47,170 bases of DNA from Henriciella sp. (GTDB taxonomy: Bacteria; Pseudomonadota; Alphaproteobacteria; Caulobacterales; Hyphomonadaceae). The position numbers were made by a program, and so were the translations under genes. This document shows positions 16,647 to 25,086 of the stretch, in pieces (the stretch's first letter is position 1; the number at the start of each line of letters is the position of its first letter). The notes beneath the pieces are model-generated. The model had not been told where the DNA came from and did not search any database. It saw nothing but the letters and a program-made list of their open reading frames with translations. The DNA lies in assembly GCA_013214545.1 (NCBI GenBank), contig JABSQB010000003.1, forward strand, positions 101,236 through 148,405, read 5' to 3'.

Positions 16647-17525
16647 TTAACGGCCCAGGACCCGGCCAGCGACCGCGTCGAGTTTGGCGAGGACTGCCGG
16701 ATCGCGCACCTCCGGTGCTGTGATCAGGGCATAGTCGAGACAGGTGTCGATGCCTTGCGGCGACGGGGTTCGTTCAACGCCTTGCAGGGACGCTGCCAGC
16801 GCCGCGACGGCAGCCTTGGCCTTTGACGTATTGGCGGCCATCACTTCCAGCACATTGGTCACCTCCACGGCGGCGGTATCCGTTCGCCAGCAGTCATAGT
16901 CGGTGACCATGGCGATGGTGGCGTAAGGCAGCTCGGCTTCCCGTGCGAGCTTGGCTTCGGGCATATTGGTCATGCCGATGACGTCGCAGCCCCATTGGCG
17001 ATAGAGATGGCTCTCCGCGCGCGAGGAGAATTGAGGCCCTTCCATCGTCAGATAGGTGCCGCCGCGATGAACCTTGGCGCCAACCTTCTCCGCGGCGTCG
17101 CCTGCGAGGCCAGACAGACGCGCGCAGATCGGATCTGCCATAGAGACGTGCGCGACCATGCCTGGCCCAAAGAACGTCTTCTCACGCGCAAAGGTGCGGT
17201 CGATGAATTGATCAACCATGACAAACTCACCGGGTGCATATTGCTCCTGCAGCGAGCCGCAGGCCGAGATGGACAGCACATCGGTACAGCCGAGGCGTTT
17301 CAGAGCGTCAATATTGGCGCGATAAGGCACCGTGGTCGGCGTCAGGCGGTGGCCTTTGCCATGGCGCGGCAGGAAGATCATGTCGACATCGCCGACCTGA
17401 CCCTTGATCAAGGTATCAGACGGCGCGCCCCAGGGCGTGTCTACGCGGACCTCTTGGGCATTTTCCAGACCGTCAATCTCATACAGACCTGAGCCGCCAA
17501 TGACCCCAAGCACCCATTTCGACAT
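16647..17525 (-). CDS. mtnP: S-methyl-5'-thioadenosine phosphorylase
   Basis: A trimeric nucleoside phosphorylase of the PNP/MTAP family, cleaving methylthioadenosine to adenine and methylthioribose-1-phosphate in methionine salvage. Seen: IGGSGLYEIDGLE, the phosphate-binding FLPRHGKGH, TTVPYRANI, and TNMPEAKLAREAELPYATIAMVTDYDCW near the active site, a pattern closer to MTAP than to purine nucleoside phosphorylase. The ATG at 17525 (292 residues) is chosen because AGGAG lies 7 bases upstream; the 13 residues before it are not family-like. It sits behind the petABC terminator. Confidence 0.92.
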   Translation of the reverse strand: MSKWVLGVIGGSGLYEIDGLENAQEVRVDTPWGAPSDTLIKGQVGDVDMIFLPRHGKGHRLTPTTVPYRANIDALKRLGCTDVLSISACGSLQEQYAPGEFVMVDQFIDRTFAREKTFFGPGMVAHVSMADPICARLSGLAGDAAEKVGAKVHRGGTYLTMEGPQFSSRAESHLYRQWGCDVIGMTNMPEAKLAREAELPYATIAMVTDYDCWRTDTAAVEVTNVLEVMAANTSKAKAAVAALAASLQGVERTPSPQGIDTCLDYALITAPEVRDPAVLAKLDAVAGRVLGR

Positions 17526-17543
17526 GGTGTATCTCCTGATGCG

Positions 17544-17576
17544 AAAACCCCGCCCTTGGAGCAATCCAGAGCGGGG
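17544..17576 (-). terminator. petABC terminator
   Basis: On the minus strand, arms CCCCGC and GCGGGG (17571-17576 and 17548-17553) with an inner TGGA/TCCA pairing are followed by TTTT. It lies 30 bp after the petC stop and 18 bp before the mtnP start, ending the petABC transcript. Confidence 0.85.
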
Positions 17577-17606
17577 TCGTCAATTCACTAGACTGTGTTG
17601 TCTGCT

Positions 17607-18548
17607 TTAGTGCGCCACGTCGCGCCAGATGCGCTTGTAGGAGAACCAGAGCAGGATCGCCAGCAGAACCAGGTAAATCATGGTTGGCAGCGCCAGAGAC
17701 TTGCGTTGGCCTTGTTTCGGGTCGCCTGCCCATTGCAGGAACTGGGCGACATCCTTGGCCATTTGCGAGGTGGTCGCTTCGGTGCCGTCAATATATTCGA
17801 CGCGGCCATCCGGCAGTTGCGGGGCCATGGCGAGGAAGCCGCCATAAGGGGCGTGACGTGGATCGCCGTCCCATTGCGGGGTGGTGTCACCGGCAAAGTA
17901 CGGGTTGTAGTACAGCCCGGTTGGTTGAACGAGCGTGCCAACCTTATCGCCGTCATTGAACTCGATGTAGTTGACGTTCAGGCCATCATCGCCAGGCTTG
18001 GTTTTGATCTTGTCATCTTTGTAGCCAGTCAGCAGCGAGTAAACGTAAGATGCACCGTCGCCTTCATTGCCGTGACCGCGGGCTTTGGTGATCACAGACA
18101 GATCTGGTGGCATCGCGCCACCATTGGCCGCCATCGCCGCCTGAGCGTTTGGATAAGGCTCGCGGAACGTATCGGCAGGGATCGCCGGGCGATAAACCGG
18201 ATCGCCATTCTCGTCCGGGTTTGGATCGAGAATTTCAAACTCAGCCGCAATGGCTTTCACCATCGGGTTGTCATTCGCGTTGGGGTATTCGTCGCTATAG
18301 AAGGGGCCACCTTTCTCACCGAGATTACGGTAAGACAGAAGCTTCATGCCGTGGCACGAGGCGCAGACCTCTTTATAGACCTGGAACCCGCGCTGAACGC
18401 TGTCTTTGTCCAGTTGGCCAGCGGGCACTTTGGCAAAGTCCCAGCCGCCTTCAGGCGCGTGGGCATGCTTGGCACCGCCAGCCGCGTGGGCAGAAAGGCC
18501 AAGAGCGATCGCGCCAAGACCTACGAGGAGAGGACGGAAGAGTTTCAT
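17607..18548 (-). CDS. petC: Cytochrome c1 of the bc1 complex
   Basis: The heme c subunit that passes electrons from the Rieske protein to soluble or membrane cytochrome c. The 313-residue protein has a cleavable signal peptide (1-22, ending SAHA), the heme site CASCH (62-66), Met241 in FLAMAPQL as probable axial ligand, and a C-terminal anchor helix (about 286-303) ending KRIWRDVAH. It is the last gene of petA-petB-petC, 12 bp after petB, and is followed by a terminator hairpin. Confidence 0.97.
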   Translation of the reverse strand: MKLFRPLLVGLGAIALGLSAHAAGGAKHAHAPEGGWDFAKVPAGQLDKDSVQRGFQVYKEVCASCHGMKLLSYRNLGEKGGPFYSDEYPNANDNPMVKAIAAEFEILDPNPDENGDPVYRPAIPADTFREPYPNAQAAMAANGGAMPPDLSVITKARGHGNEGDGASYVYSLLTGYKDDKIKTKPGDDGLNVNYIEFNDGDKVGTLVQPTGLYYNPYFAGDTTPQWDGDPRHAPYGGFLAMAPQLPDGRVEYIDGTEATTSQMAKDVAQFLQWAGDPKQGQRKSLALPTMIYLVLLAILLWFSYKRIWRDVAH

Positions 18549-18560
18549 ATCCGTGATTCC

Positions 18561-20003
18561 TTATTCGGCTGGCGCCGCTGCCGGCGCATCTTGTCCAAGT
18601 ACGGACTGGTGAATGGAGTCTGGCTCACCCTTTGGACGCTCGCGCAGACCGAGCACCGGCAGGATGATCAGGAAGAACGCGAAATAGTAAGCGGTCAGGA
18701 TTTGCGACAGCGTCTTGAACGTAAAGGCCGGGGCCTTCTGGATCGCAATCGCCGCAACACCGCCGCCATCGCGCTGGGCGTCCCGGAACTGAGCCGCTGG
18801 CGTGTATTCTTCAAACACCCGCGTGCCTTCAAGACCAGCCGCATCTGTATAGTTCACGACCAGCTTGTCTTCGCCCATCGAAACAATCGCATTGTCCGGA
18901 TTGGACGCACCGCACCAGCCGAGCAACAGACAGACGACGACGAACAGCATGAAGAACTGCTTGGCCACCGGACGGTAACGCATGGACTTCACTTTCGACG
19001 TATCCAGCCATGGCAGCAGGAACAGCACGGCGATCGAGCCGAACATGGCAATCACGCCGAGCAGTTTCGCGTCCATTGGACCAATGTTGAACGTGATCGC
19101 CCGCAGGATCGCGTAGAATGGCAAGAGATACCATTCCGGCACAATGTGCGCTGGCGTCACCAGTGGGTTCGCTTCGATATAGTTGTCAGCGTGGCCGAGA
19201 ACGTTCGGGGCGTAGAAGACAAAGGCCGCGAAGATGATCAGGAAGACCACAATCGCGAAACCGTCTTTCACGGTATAGTATGGGTGGAACGGCACGGTGT
19301 CTTTTTCAGTTTCCTGAACTTCGATACCGGTCGGGTTGTTGTTACCCGGCACGTGCAGCGCCCAGATGTGCAGGATCACAACACCCGCAATCATGAAGGG
19401 CAGCAGATAGTGCAGCGAGAAGAAGCGTTGCAGCGTCTGGTTGCCGACCGAAGGACCGCCCATCAGCCAGCTTTGAATGCTCTCACCAACCAGTGGGATC
19501 GCGCCGAACAGGTTGATGATCACGTTCGCGCCGTGCAGCGACATCTGTCCCCAAGGCAGCATATAGCCGAGGAAGGCGGTCGCCATCATCAGCAAGTATA
19601 TCACACAGCCCAGCAGCCACAGCACTTCGCGCGGCGCCTTGTAAGAGCCGTAATACAGGCCGCGGAACATGTGCACATAAACGGCCAGGAAGAACATCGA
19701 GGCGCCGACCATGTGGATGTTTCGGATCAGCCAGCCATAAGGCACGTCGCGCATGATCCGCTCAACCGAGCCAAAGGCCTGATTGATGTCTGCGGTATAG
19801 TGCATGGCCAGCACAACGCCGGTAATGATCTGAATGGCCAAACAAACGGCGAGAATGCCGCCGAATGTGTACCAGTAGTTCAGGTTTTTCGGGGTTGGGA
19901 AATCAACAAAGCTATCATGCGCCAGCCGGATGATCGGCAGGCGGCTGTCTAGCCATTTGGTAAAGCCTGTCTCCGGCTTATAGGTGGACTCGTGTCCGCT
20001 CAT
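18561..20003 (-). CDS. petB: Cytochrome b of the bc1 complex
   Basis: The membrane core of the bc1 complex holding hemes bL and bH and both quinone sites. Heme ligands His97, His111, His198 and His212 are all present, as is the Qo motif PEWY (289-292). At 480 residues it is longer than most bacterial homologues: about 369-427 is a hydrophilic stretch ([17 protein letters not shown]... QRDGGG) inserted before the last membrane helix. In the Qo-side segment the usual W-G-A-T is changed to H157-G-A-N160 (GQMSLHGAN). Both are discussed as findings. It lies between petA (18 bp) and petC (12 bp). Confidence 0.97.
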   Translation of the reverse strand: MSGHESTYKPETGFTKWLDSRLPIIRLAHDSFVDFPTPKNLNYWYTFGGILAVCLAIQIITGVVLAMHYTADINQAFGSVERIMRDVPYGWLIRNIHMVGASMFFLAVYVHMFRGLYYGSYKAPREVLWLLGCVIYLLMMATAFLGYMLPWGQMSLHGANVIINLFGAIPLVGESIQSWLMGGPSVGNQTLQRFFSLHYLLPFMIAGVVILHIWALHVPGNNNPTGIEVQETEKDTVPFHPYYTVKDGFAIVVFLIIFAAFVFYAPNVLGHADNYIEANPLVTPAHIVPEWYLLPFYAILRAITFNIGPMDAKLLGVIAMFGSIAVLFLLPWLDTSKVKSMRYRPVAKQFFMLFVVVCLLLGWCGASNPDNAIVSMGEDKLVVNYTDAAGLEGTRVFEEYTPAAQFRDAQRDGGGVAAIAIQKAPAFTFKTLSQILTAYYFAFFLIILPVLGLRERPKGEPDSIHQSVLGQDAPAAAPAE

Positions 20004-20021
20004 CGGTCTCTTGTCCTTCCT

Positions 20022-20591
20022 TTAAAGTGAAATCTTGACCACGGCGGGGGTCACCCACTCATAGTCTGGAATTGGCAGGTTCGACGGGGCCGGGCCCTTC
20101 CGAATGCGACCTGACGTGTCGTAGTGCGAGCCGTGGCATGGGCAGTACCAGCCGCCATAATCGCCAACGCTGCCCTGAGCGGGTCCAACCGGCACACAGC
20201 CAAGGTGCGTACAGGCGCCTGAAGTGACCAGAATGGCTGGATTATAGGTCCCGTCCGGCAGCGGCACGAGACGCTCCTGATCGGTTTCAGGATCCATCAT
20301 TTTAGATGGGTCCGTGTTGACCGCCGCAGCAATTTCTTCGGCTGTGCGATGGCGCAGGAAGAAAGGCTTACCGCCGATCAACACGCGGATCTCACCACCC
20401 AGAGGGATTTTCGAGATATCAACTTCAAGGCTTGAAGCCGCTTTGGTGTCGCCTGCCGCGTTCATCTGATCGACGAAGGGATAGGCGACCAGGCCTGCAC
20501 CGCCTGCCGTCGCAGCTATTGCAGCAATGTGGATAAAATCCCGGCGTTCTTCATCGACATGATCCGGGGCCGTCTCGTTGGATGCGCTCAC
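20022..20591 (-). CDS. petA: Ubiquinol-cytochrome c reductase iron-sulfur subunit (Rieske)
   Basis: The Rieske protein takes the first electron from ubiquinol. The 189-residue chain has a Tat-type anchor (RRDFIHIAAIAATAGGAGLVAY, RR at 16-17) that stays as the membrane helix. Cluster motifs are CTHLGC (Cys127, His129, Cys132) and CPCHGSH (Cys150, Cys152, His153), with Cys132 and Cys152 forming the expected disulfide. The start is GTG with AAGGAAG about 8-9 bases before it. It heads petABC and is divergent from hemF across a 245-bp region containing a 21-bp palindrome. Confidence 0.97.
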   Translation of the reverse strand: MSASNETAPDHVDEERRDFIHIAAIAATAGGAGLVAYPFVDQMNAAGDTKAASSLEVDISKIPLGGEIRVLIGGKPFFLRHRTAEEIAAAVNTDPSKMMDPETDQERLVPLPDGTYNPAILVTSGACTHLGCVPVGPAQGSVGDYGGWYCPCHGSHYDTSGRIRKGPAPSNLPIPDYEWVTPAVVKISL

Positions 20592-20836
20592 GTCTTTTCT
20601 TCCTTCGGCATGACTTTGCAGCCTAAATACACAGATTGGGGAAAAGCATCATTGCGGCGCAGCGCCGCAATCCTCCCCGCTTAATCCCGCTCGCCTAGCC
20701 TGCCTCGCGGATGATTTCAAGCAAGAGCAACCGTAGAACGTGCGACACAATTTCCACCTCTGCTACGCAGTTTTACCGATACTGTCGCTGTCAAAGCCTA
20801 TTTAGCGCTGGCGCTCGCTCAGTTACAGGACCCGAC
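20592..20836. promoter_or_regulatory. Divergent control region between petABC and hemF
   Basis: This 245-bp gap must carry promoters for both operons. A TATTTA -10-like hexamer occurs on the minus strand (20624-20629) about 33 bp before petA, and another on the plus strand (20799-20804) before hemF. No FNR box (TTGAT-N4-ATCAA) was seen. The main structural feature is the palindrome at 20651-20671. No small open frame of interest was found. Confidence 0.5.
20651..20671. repeat. 21-bp GC-rich palindrome between petA and hemF
   Basis: Arms ATTGCGGCGC (20651-20660) and GCGCCGCAAT (20662-20671) flank a single A. It lies about 60 bp before the petA start, just upstream of the presumed petA core promoter. 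A one-base loop cannot fold well as an RNA hairpin without losing inner pairs, so a protein binding site is more likely, but no family is assigned. Confidence 0.55.
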
Positions 20837-21715
20837 ATGACCGAAATCGAGACACAGAAACAACGCGCAGCGACCTGGTTCAAGTCGCTTCAGGACAATA
20901 TCATCGCCCGGTTCGAAGCGCTTGAAGATGAAGCTGATCGCCCGCTCTATACGGGCGAGCCTGGCCGGTTTGAAAAAACCGAATGGCAACGCGGCGATGG
21001 CAGCGAAGATCTCGGCGGTGGCCGAATGGCGATCATGCGCGGCAAGTTCTTCGAAAAAGTCGGCGTGCATTTCTCCGAAGTCTATGGCGAATTCTCCGAA
21101 GCGTTCCGGGCACAAATCCCGGGCGCTGATCAGTCCGATGGCCGGTTCTGGGCCGCAGGCATTTCCCTGATCGCGCATTTGCATAATCCCCGTGTCCCGG
21201 CCGTGCACATGAATACCCGCATGCTGGTGACCTCAGAAAGCTGGTTTGGCGGCGGCGGTGATCTCACCCCTTTGCTCGACTATCAGCGCCAGGACGATTT
21301 CCCAGACACAATCGACTTCCATGCCGCCATGCAGGCCGCATGCGACCCGTTCGACAAGAGCTGGTATCCGGATTTCAAGCAGCGCTGCGACGAGTATTTC
21401 TACTTGGCCCACCGCGAGGAGCCGCGCGGCACCGGCGGGATCTTCTATGACCGGCACAATACCGGCGACTGGGAACGCGACTTCGCCTTCACCCAGGAAG
21501 TCGGCAAACAGTTCGCCGACATTTATCCAAAGCTTGCCCGGCGCCGCATGAATGAAGGCTGGACCCCGGAGGAACGCGACGAACAGCTGATCCGCCGCGG
21601 CCGCTATGTTGAGTTCAATCTGCTCTACGATCGCGGCACGACGTTTGGACTAAAGACCGGTGGCAATGTCACCAGCATCCTGTCGTCCATGCCGCCTGTC
21701 GTGAAATGGCCGTAG
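20837..21715 (+). CDS. hemF: Oxygen-dependent coproporphyrinogen III oxidase
   Basis: HemF performs the O2-dependent decarboxylation of coproporphyrinogen III to protoporphyrinogen IX in heme synthesis. The 292-residue protein shows [56 protein letters not shown] and [23 protein letters not shown], all HemF signatures. The ATG at 20837 is preceded by CAGGA about 7 bases upstream; earlier in-frame codons would add 42 residues not found in the family. It is divergent from petABC and followed 40 bp later by a TspO-family gene. Confidence 0.97.
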   Translation: MTEIETQKQRAATWFKSLQDNIIARFEALEDEADRPLYTGEPGRFEKTEWQRGDGSEDLGGGRMAIMRGKFFEKVGVHFSEVYGEFSEAFRAQIPGADQSDGRFWAAGISLIAHLHNPRVPAVHMNTRMLVTSESWFGGGGDLTPLLDYQRQDDFPDTIDFHAAMQAACDPFDKSWYPDFKQRCDEYFYLAHREEPRGTGGIFYDRHNTGDWERDFAFTQEVGKQFADIYPKLARRRMNEGWTPEERDEQLIRRGRYVEFNLLYDRGTTFGLKTGGNVTSILSSMPPVVKWP

Positions 21716-21755
21716 GCCCGGTGACGAATCTGTAGCGAGCTGTTACGGCTCGTTC

Positions 21756-22238
21756 ATGGAGGACCACAAACCAGCAACAATGATCACTTTTGTGATCGCG
21801 TCTTTGACCGCGGCTACCGCGGGTCTTGGCGCTGTTGTCTCGAGCAAGGCGCTCGACATCTGGTATCTGGCGCTCGACAAGCCCGAGCTGACGCCGCCAG
21901 GCTATGTCTTCTCAATTGTCTGGCCGATCCTGTTTGTGCTGATGGCACTGGCCGCGGTGCTGGTGCGCATCAAGGCGGGCAGCTTTGCCGCCTGCTCCGG
22001 CGCGCTCGGCCTGTATTTCACGCAGCTCGCGCTGAACCTGTCCTGGAGCTGGATGTTCTTCGGGTTTCAGGAAGTGCTGTTGTCCATGGTGGTGCTGGTC
22101 GTGCTCTGGTTGCTCATCCTGGCCACAATGCGCGCCTTTTCGAAATTCTCGACCGCCGCGACGCTGATGCTGTTGCCGTACCTGATCTGGGTCAGCTTCG
22201 CCGGCTATCTCAATGGCTCAATCCTGTTCCTGAACTAG
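21756..22238 (+). CDS. tspO: TspO/MBR family membrane protein
   Basis: A 160-residue, five-helix member of the tryptophan-rich sensory protein family, which binds porphyrins and related tetrapyrroles in the membrane. Seen: WYLALDKPELTPPGYVFSIVWPILF (the W-Y-x-L-x-KP-x-x-PP signature), ALNLSWSWMFFG and LLPYLIWVSFAGYLN. Placement 40 bp behind hemF suggests a link with porphyrin or oxygen/heme signalling, as in the Rhodobacter TspO that influences tetrapyrrole genes; that link is inference. It overlaps the end of the convergent cca gene by 21 bp. Confidence 0.93.
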   Translation: MEDHKPATMITFVIASLTAATAGLGAVVSSKALDIWYLALDKPELTPPGYVFSIVWPILFVLMALAAVLVRIKAGSFAACSGALGLYFTQLALNLSWSWMFFGFQEVLLSMVVLVVLWLLILATMRAFSKFSTAATLMLLPYLIWVSFAGYLNGSILFLN

Positions 22239-23414
22239 CAGGTCCAGAAGCGCCTCGCGTTCGAGATAGAAATCACTCTCAACCCAGACCTTGGCGACGC
22301 GACTCAACGCTTCGCCAATCGCACGGCCTTCAAGGCCCGCCGCCAGGGCGTCATCACCGGTGACCGGAAACTCGGGCCGTCGCCAGGACCGGATCGCCGC
22401 AAGCAAATCGCGCACATCGGCGCCTGCCAGCATTGCCCGGTCGACCACAGCCTGCTTGCCATGCCAGTAAAGCGTCGCGCGCAATTCTTGCGACTTCATA
22501 CCCACCGGCTCCGGCAGATTGTCAGCCGCCCACATGGTCAGGCGTTCGGCGTCCTGATTGGACAGGCGCAGCGCCTGCTGAGTCTGCTGCACAGCCAGCG
22601 CCGTGCGCGGCAGGAGCGCCATCAGACGCAGCATCGGGTCAGGCTGCACGCCTGTCAGCTGTTCGGTCAGTTCCAGATCATGCAAAGCCGCAACGCCCTG
22701 ATGCTCGGGCAGAACCTGATCGAGCACACCGCTTTCACCCATCGCTTCAACCGCAAGGCGCGGCGACGGAGCCGAGAGCAGCTTTTTCAGCTCTTTCCAA
22801 ACTCGCTCGCGCGCAATCTTTGCAAGCCCGGTGGCCTGCCGTTTACACGCCGCAAGGCCTTCTGGATCAATCCCCGCGCCATACCAGGCGTTGAAGCGGA
22901 AGAACCGAAGAATCCGCAAATAGTCTTCACGCAGCCGCTCATCAGCGTCGCCGATGAAAATCACCTGACCTGCCAGCGCATCCTCATGACCGCCGCCGAC
23001 CGGATCAAACAGCTCGCCACCGGGGCCAGCATAGAGCGCATTCAGTCTGAAATCGCGGCGCTGGGCATCTTCCGCCCAGTCTTCAGTGAACGCCACCACA
23101 GCGCGGCGGCCATCCGTTTCAACATCGCGGCGCAGGCTGGTGATCTCGAACGGTTTGCCATCGATCACCGCAGTAATGGTGCCGTGTTCAATGCCGGTTG
23201 GGATGGCGCGAATGCCCGCCTCTGCCAAGGCTGACAGGGTCTGCTCCGGCGTCAACTGCGTGGCGATATCAATATCGTCGACGGCATGACCCATGATCGT
23301 ATTGCGCACACAGCCGCCGACAAATCGCGCGCTATCAGGCCGCGCCGCATGCAGGGCCGCAATCACCTGTTGGGTGTCAGCGGCAGTCAGCCAATCAGCG
23401 CTCAGTTTCGTCAA
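22218..23414 (-). CDS. cca: CCA tRNA nucleotidyltransferase/poly(A)-polymerase family
   Basis: Adds or repairs the 3' CCA end of tRNAs (class II nucleotidyltransferase). From TTG at 23414 it has 398 residues: GGCVRN (33-38), the metal-binding DIDIAT (47-52), then TSLRRDVETDGR, AQRRDFRLNALY and LRILRFFRFNAWYG, all standard. The open frame extends 56 codons further upstream to 23582, but that part lies inside the preceding gene and has no family match. TTG with a weak GCGGAA upstream overlaps the neighbour's end by 20 bp and gives the usual length. It is the last gene of the DUF1285-nudL-membrane protein-cca run. Confidence 0.93.
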   Translation of the reverse strand: MTKLSADWLTAADTQQVIAALHAARPDSARFVGGCVRNTIMGHAVDDIDIATQLTPEQTLSALAEAGIRAIPTGIEHGTITAVIDGKPFEITSLRRDVETDGRRAVVAFTEDWAEDAQRRDFRLNALYAGPGGELFDPVGGGHEDALAGQVIFIGDADERLREDYLRILRFFRFNAWYGAGIDPEGLAACKRQATGLAKIARERVWKELKKLLSAPSPRLAVEAMGESGVLDQVLPEHQGVAALHDLELTEQLTGVQPDPMLRLMALLPRTALAVQQTQQALRLSNQDAERLTMWAADNLPEPVGMKSQELRATLYWHGKQAVVDRAMLAGADVRDLLAAIRSWRRPEFPVTGDDALAAGLEGRAIGEALSRVAKVWVESDFYLEREALLDLLVQEQD

Positions 23415-23802
23415 GAGTTTCCGCCGTATCTTCGTCGATCTCGATCCGGGTTCCGTCAAAGTTGCGACGCTCGCCAACACCATCCGCTTGCCCGCCCGGA
23501 TCGTCCGTTGTCGGTTGGCCGATATTGCCGAGGTCTTTTTCGCAAGGGTAGCGCTCGCCCGGGATGACCACGCCGTCGACAATCTGCGTCGGGCGATAGC
23601 ATTCCTCGCGGCCGCCCCGGTCGAGGAAGATGAAAATCAGCCAGGACCCGACGGCGAGGCCAAGCCCGACACCGAACAACAAGCGGATCGGCCAGGGTTT
23701 GCGGCCATCCTGCTCGGCTTCTGCAATCGCCAGCCGGTACACCCCGAACAGGATGAATGGCAGCAGAAACAGCACCAATTGGAATAAGATACGTGCACCC
23801 AA
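23395..23802 (-). CDS. Small membrane protein, DUF6111-like
   Basis: A 135-residue protein with two N-terminal membrane helices (about 5-26 and 40-61) and a polar C-terminal half containing REECYRPTQIVDGVVIPGERYPCE and an acidic end. In alphaproteobacteria a protein of this shape (named DUF6111) commonly sits between a CoA pyrophosphatase gene and cca, exactly as here; I assign it on position and topology rather than on a clear motif. Two cysteines (in EECYR and YPCEK) could form a periplasmic disulfide. Starts 12 bp after nudL. Function unknown. Confidence 0.72.
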   Translation of the reverse strand: MGARILFQLVLFLLPFILFGVYRLAIAEAEQDGRKPWPIRLLFGVGLGLAVGSWLIFIFLDRGGREECYRPTQIVDGVVIPGERYPCEKDLGNIGQPTTDDPGGQADGVGERRNFDGTRIEIDEDTAETLDETER

Positions 23803-23814
23803 ACTGAACGCTCC

Positions 23815-24435
23815 TCAGGTCTCATACAGATTTGCATATAGATCACGAATGATCCCAGCCGTCACACCCCAGATCCGAAACCCTTGCCAGGGCATCTCGG
23901 TAAACTCGCGGTGGCGCCCTTTATAGAAGGCGGTCCCGGTCTGGTGGTTGGCTGTGTTGAACAGGAAATCAAGCGGCGCTTCGAACACGTCAGCCACTTC
24001 AGTTGGGTCAGGCCGCGCCTGAAAGTCTGATGGCAGCAATCCGATCACCGGCGTAATCCGAAACGCTGTGCCGGTAACATAAGGCGAAGCGCGCGCGACC
24101 AGTTCGACGGTGTCTGGCACCACGCCGACTTCTTCTTCGGCTTCACGCAAGGCCGCGGCAACCTCGTCCGCATCGACCTGATCGATCTTGCCGCCTGGAA
24201 ATGCCACCTGCCCGGGGTGGGAGGCCATCGTGTCCGGGCGCTGGGTGAGCAGCGCAGTCGGTCCCGCTGGGCGCGGAATCACCGGGATCAGCACCGCCGC
24301 GGGCCGGATCGTCGTCAAACGGTCCGCATCAACGAAATCGAGGTCGCCGACTTCCGGTAGGGATTGTACCCCGCGCACAGGATCGAGGCGATCGCTCGCC
24401 CGTAAAAGGAAGTCGTCCAGGGTTGTAAAACTCAT
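23815..24435 (-). CDS. nudL: CoA pyrophosphatase (Nudix hydrolase)
   Basis: A 206-residue Nudix enzyme of the CoA-diphosphatase type, cleaving CoA and its derivatives to 4'-phosphopantetheine and 3',5'-ADP. The Nudix region reads FPGGKIDQVDADEVAAALRE (79-98) followed by AEEEVG; the metal-binding REAEEEVG and the preceding SHPGQVAFPGGK are hallmarks of this subfamily. Its ATG overlaps the stop of the DUF1285 gene upstream (TGATG), implying coupled translation. Confidence 0.93.
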   Translation of the reverse strand: MSFTTLDDFLLRASDRLDPVRGVQSLPEVGDLDFVDADRLTTIRPAAVLIPVIPRPAGPTALLTQRPDTMASHPGQVAFPGGKIDQVDADEVAAALREAEEEVGVVPDTVELVARASPYVTGTAFRITPVIGLLPSDFQARPDPTEVADVFEAPLDFLFNTANHQTGTAFYKGRHREFTEMPWQGFRIWGVTAGIIRDLYANLYET

Positions 24436-25034
24436 CAGGCAGCTGGCCCCAATTCAAAAAACTGCCCTTGCGACCAGACGCCGAGCTGTCCAGCTGAGCC
24501 TTCATAGGCTTCGGCCATATCGGCAAGTTCGTAAAAGACCGGCCGCGACAGTTTCGCCTCCAGCCCGCCGCGTATCAGCACGTAGGGGCTTGGCTCCAGC
24601 GTCTCGGGATCAGTTTCAACGCGGATCGGCAGGTCCGTTCCAGCCACCGCGACATCGCCGAGATTGGTCGTGAACGCCAGGTCCTGTTCGCGTCCTGGTG
24701 CGCCTACGCGATCCACGCGCACGGCGACGAACGGGGCATCTTCAACGTGCACAATGACTTTCTCATAGGGCGTGACCAGATAAATCTGACCGTCGGGATC
24801 TTTTCGCAGGATGCGCGAAAACAGCTTCACCAGGCGCTCTCGCTTGATCCGGCTGCCTTCATGCCACCAGCTGCCATCGGCACGGATTTGCATCTGAATA
24901 TCGGCCGATCTTTCCGGATTCCACAAGTGAACGGGCGGCAATGGCCCATCGATCCCGTCTGGCGCAATTGCGGCCAGAACGTCGTCGAGAGATATCACTG
25001 ATTTTCCATTCGATTTCATGTGGTGCTCTGCCAT
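24435..25034 (-). CDS. DUF1285 family protein
   Basis: A conserved alphaproteobacterial protein of unknown function; 199 residues from the ATG at 25034. Characteristic stretches are DGPLPPVHLWNPERSADIQMQI, DGSWWHEGSRIKRERLVKLFSRILRKD, YLVTPYEKVIVHVEDAPFVAV and PYVLIRGGLEAKLSRPVFYELADMA. No signal peptide or membrane helix. A second ATG at 25019 is also possible. The long frame upstream of 25034 overlaps the divergent MoxR gene and is not coding. Neighbours nudL and MoxR are in the conserved order known for this family. Confidence 0.9.
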   Translation of the reverse strand: MAEHHMKSNGKSVISLDDVLAAIAPDGIDGPLPPVHLWNPERSADIQMQIRADGSWWHEGSRIKRERLVKLFSRILRKDPDGQIYLVTPYEKVIVHVEDAPFVAVRVDRVGAPGREQDLAFTTNLGDVAVAGTDLPIRVETDPETLEPSPYVLIRGGLEAKLSRPVFYELADMAEAYEGSAGQLGVWSQGQFFELGPAA

Positions 25035-25086
25035 GTTCTCGCCTAGACCTAGTGCGACTAGTGTAAATAGTGAAGATGGAGTGCTC
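25035..25086. promoter_or_regulatory. Short divergent promoter region with clustered CTAG
   Basis: Only 52 bp separate the DUF1285 and MoxR starts. It contains three CTAG tetramers within 19 bp (25043, 25049, 25058), two of them inside a direct repeat CTAGTG (25049-25054 and 25058-25063), and a TAAATA (25064-25069) that might be a -10 for MoxR. Confidence 0.4.

Noticed and set aside
17595-19952. A 785-codon open frame on the plus strand across petC-petB
   Set aside because: It is antisense to petB and petC, whose heme and quinone motifs are unmistakable. The translation is rich in Arg, His and Gln, as expected for a shadow of a high-GC gene.
20592-20836. FNR-type box between petA and hemF
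   Set aside because: No TTGAT-N4-ATCAA-like dyad was found on reading both strands.
23415-23582. Upstream extension of cca (56 codons to 23582)
   Set aside because: It lies inside the preceding membrane protein gene, has no family similarity, and the TTG at 23414 gives the normal length.
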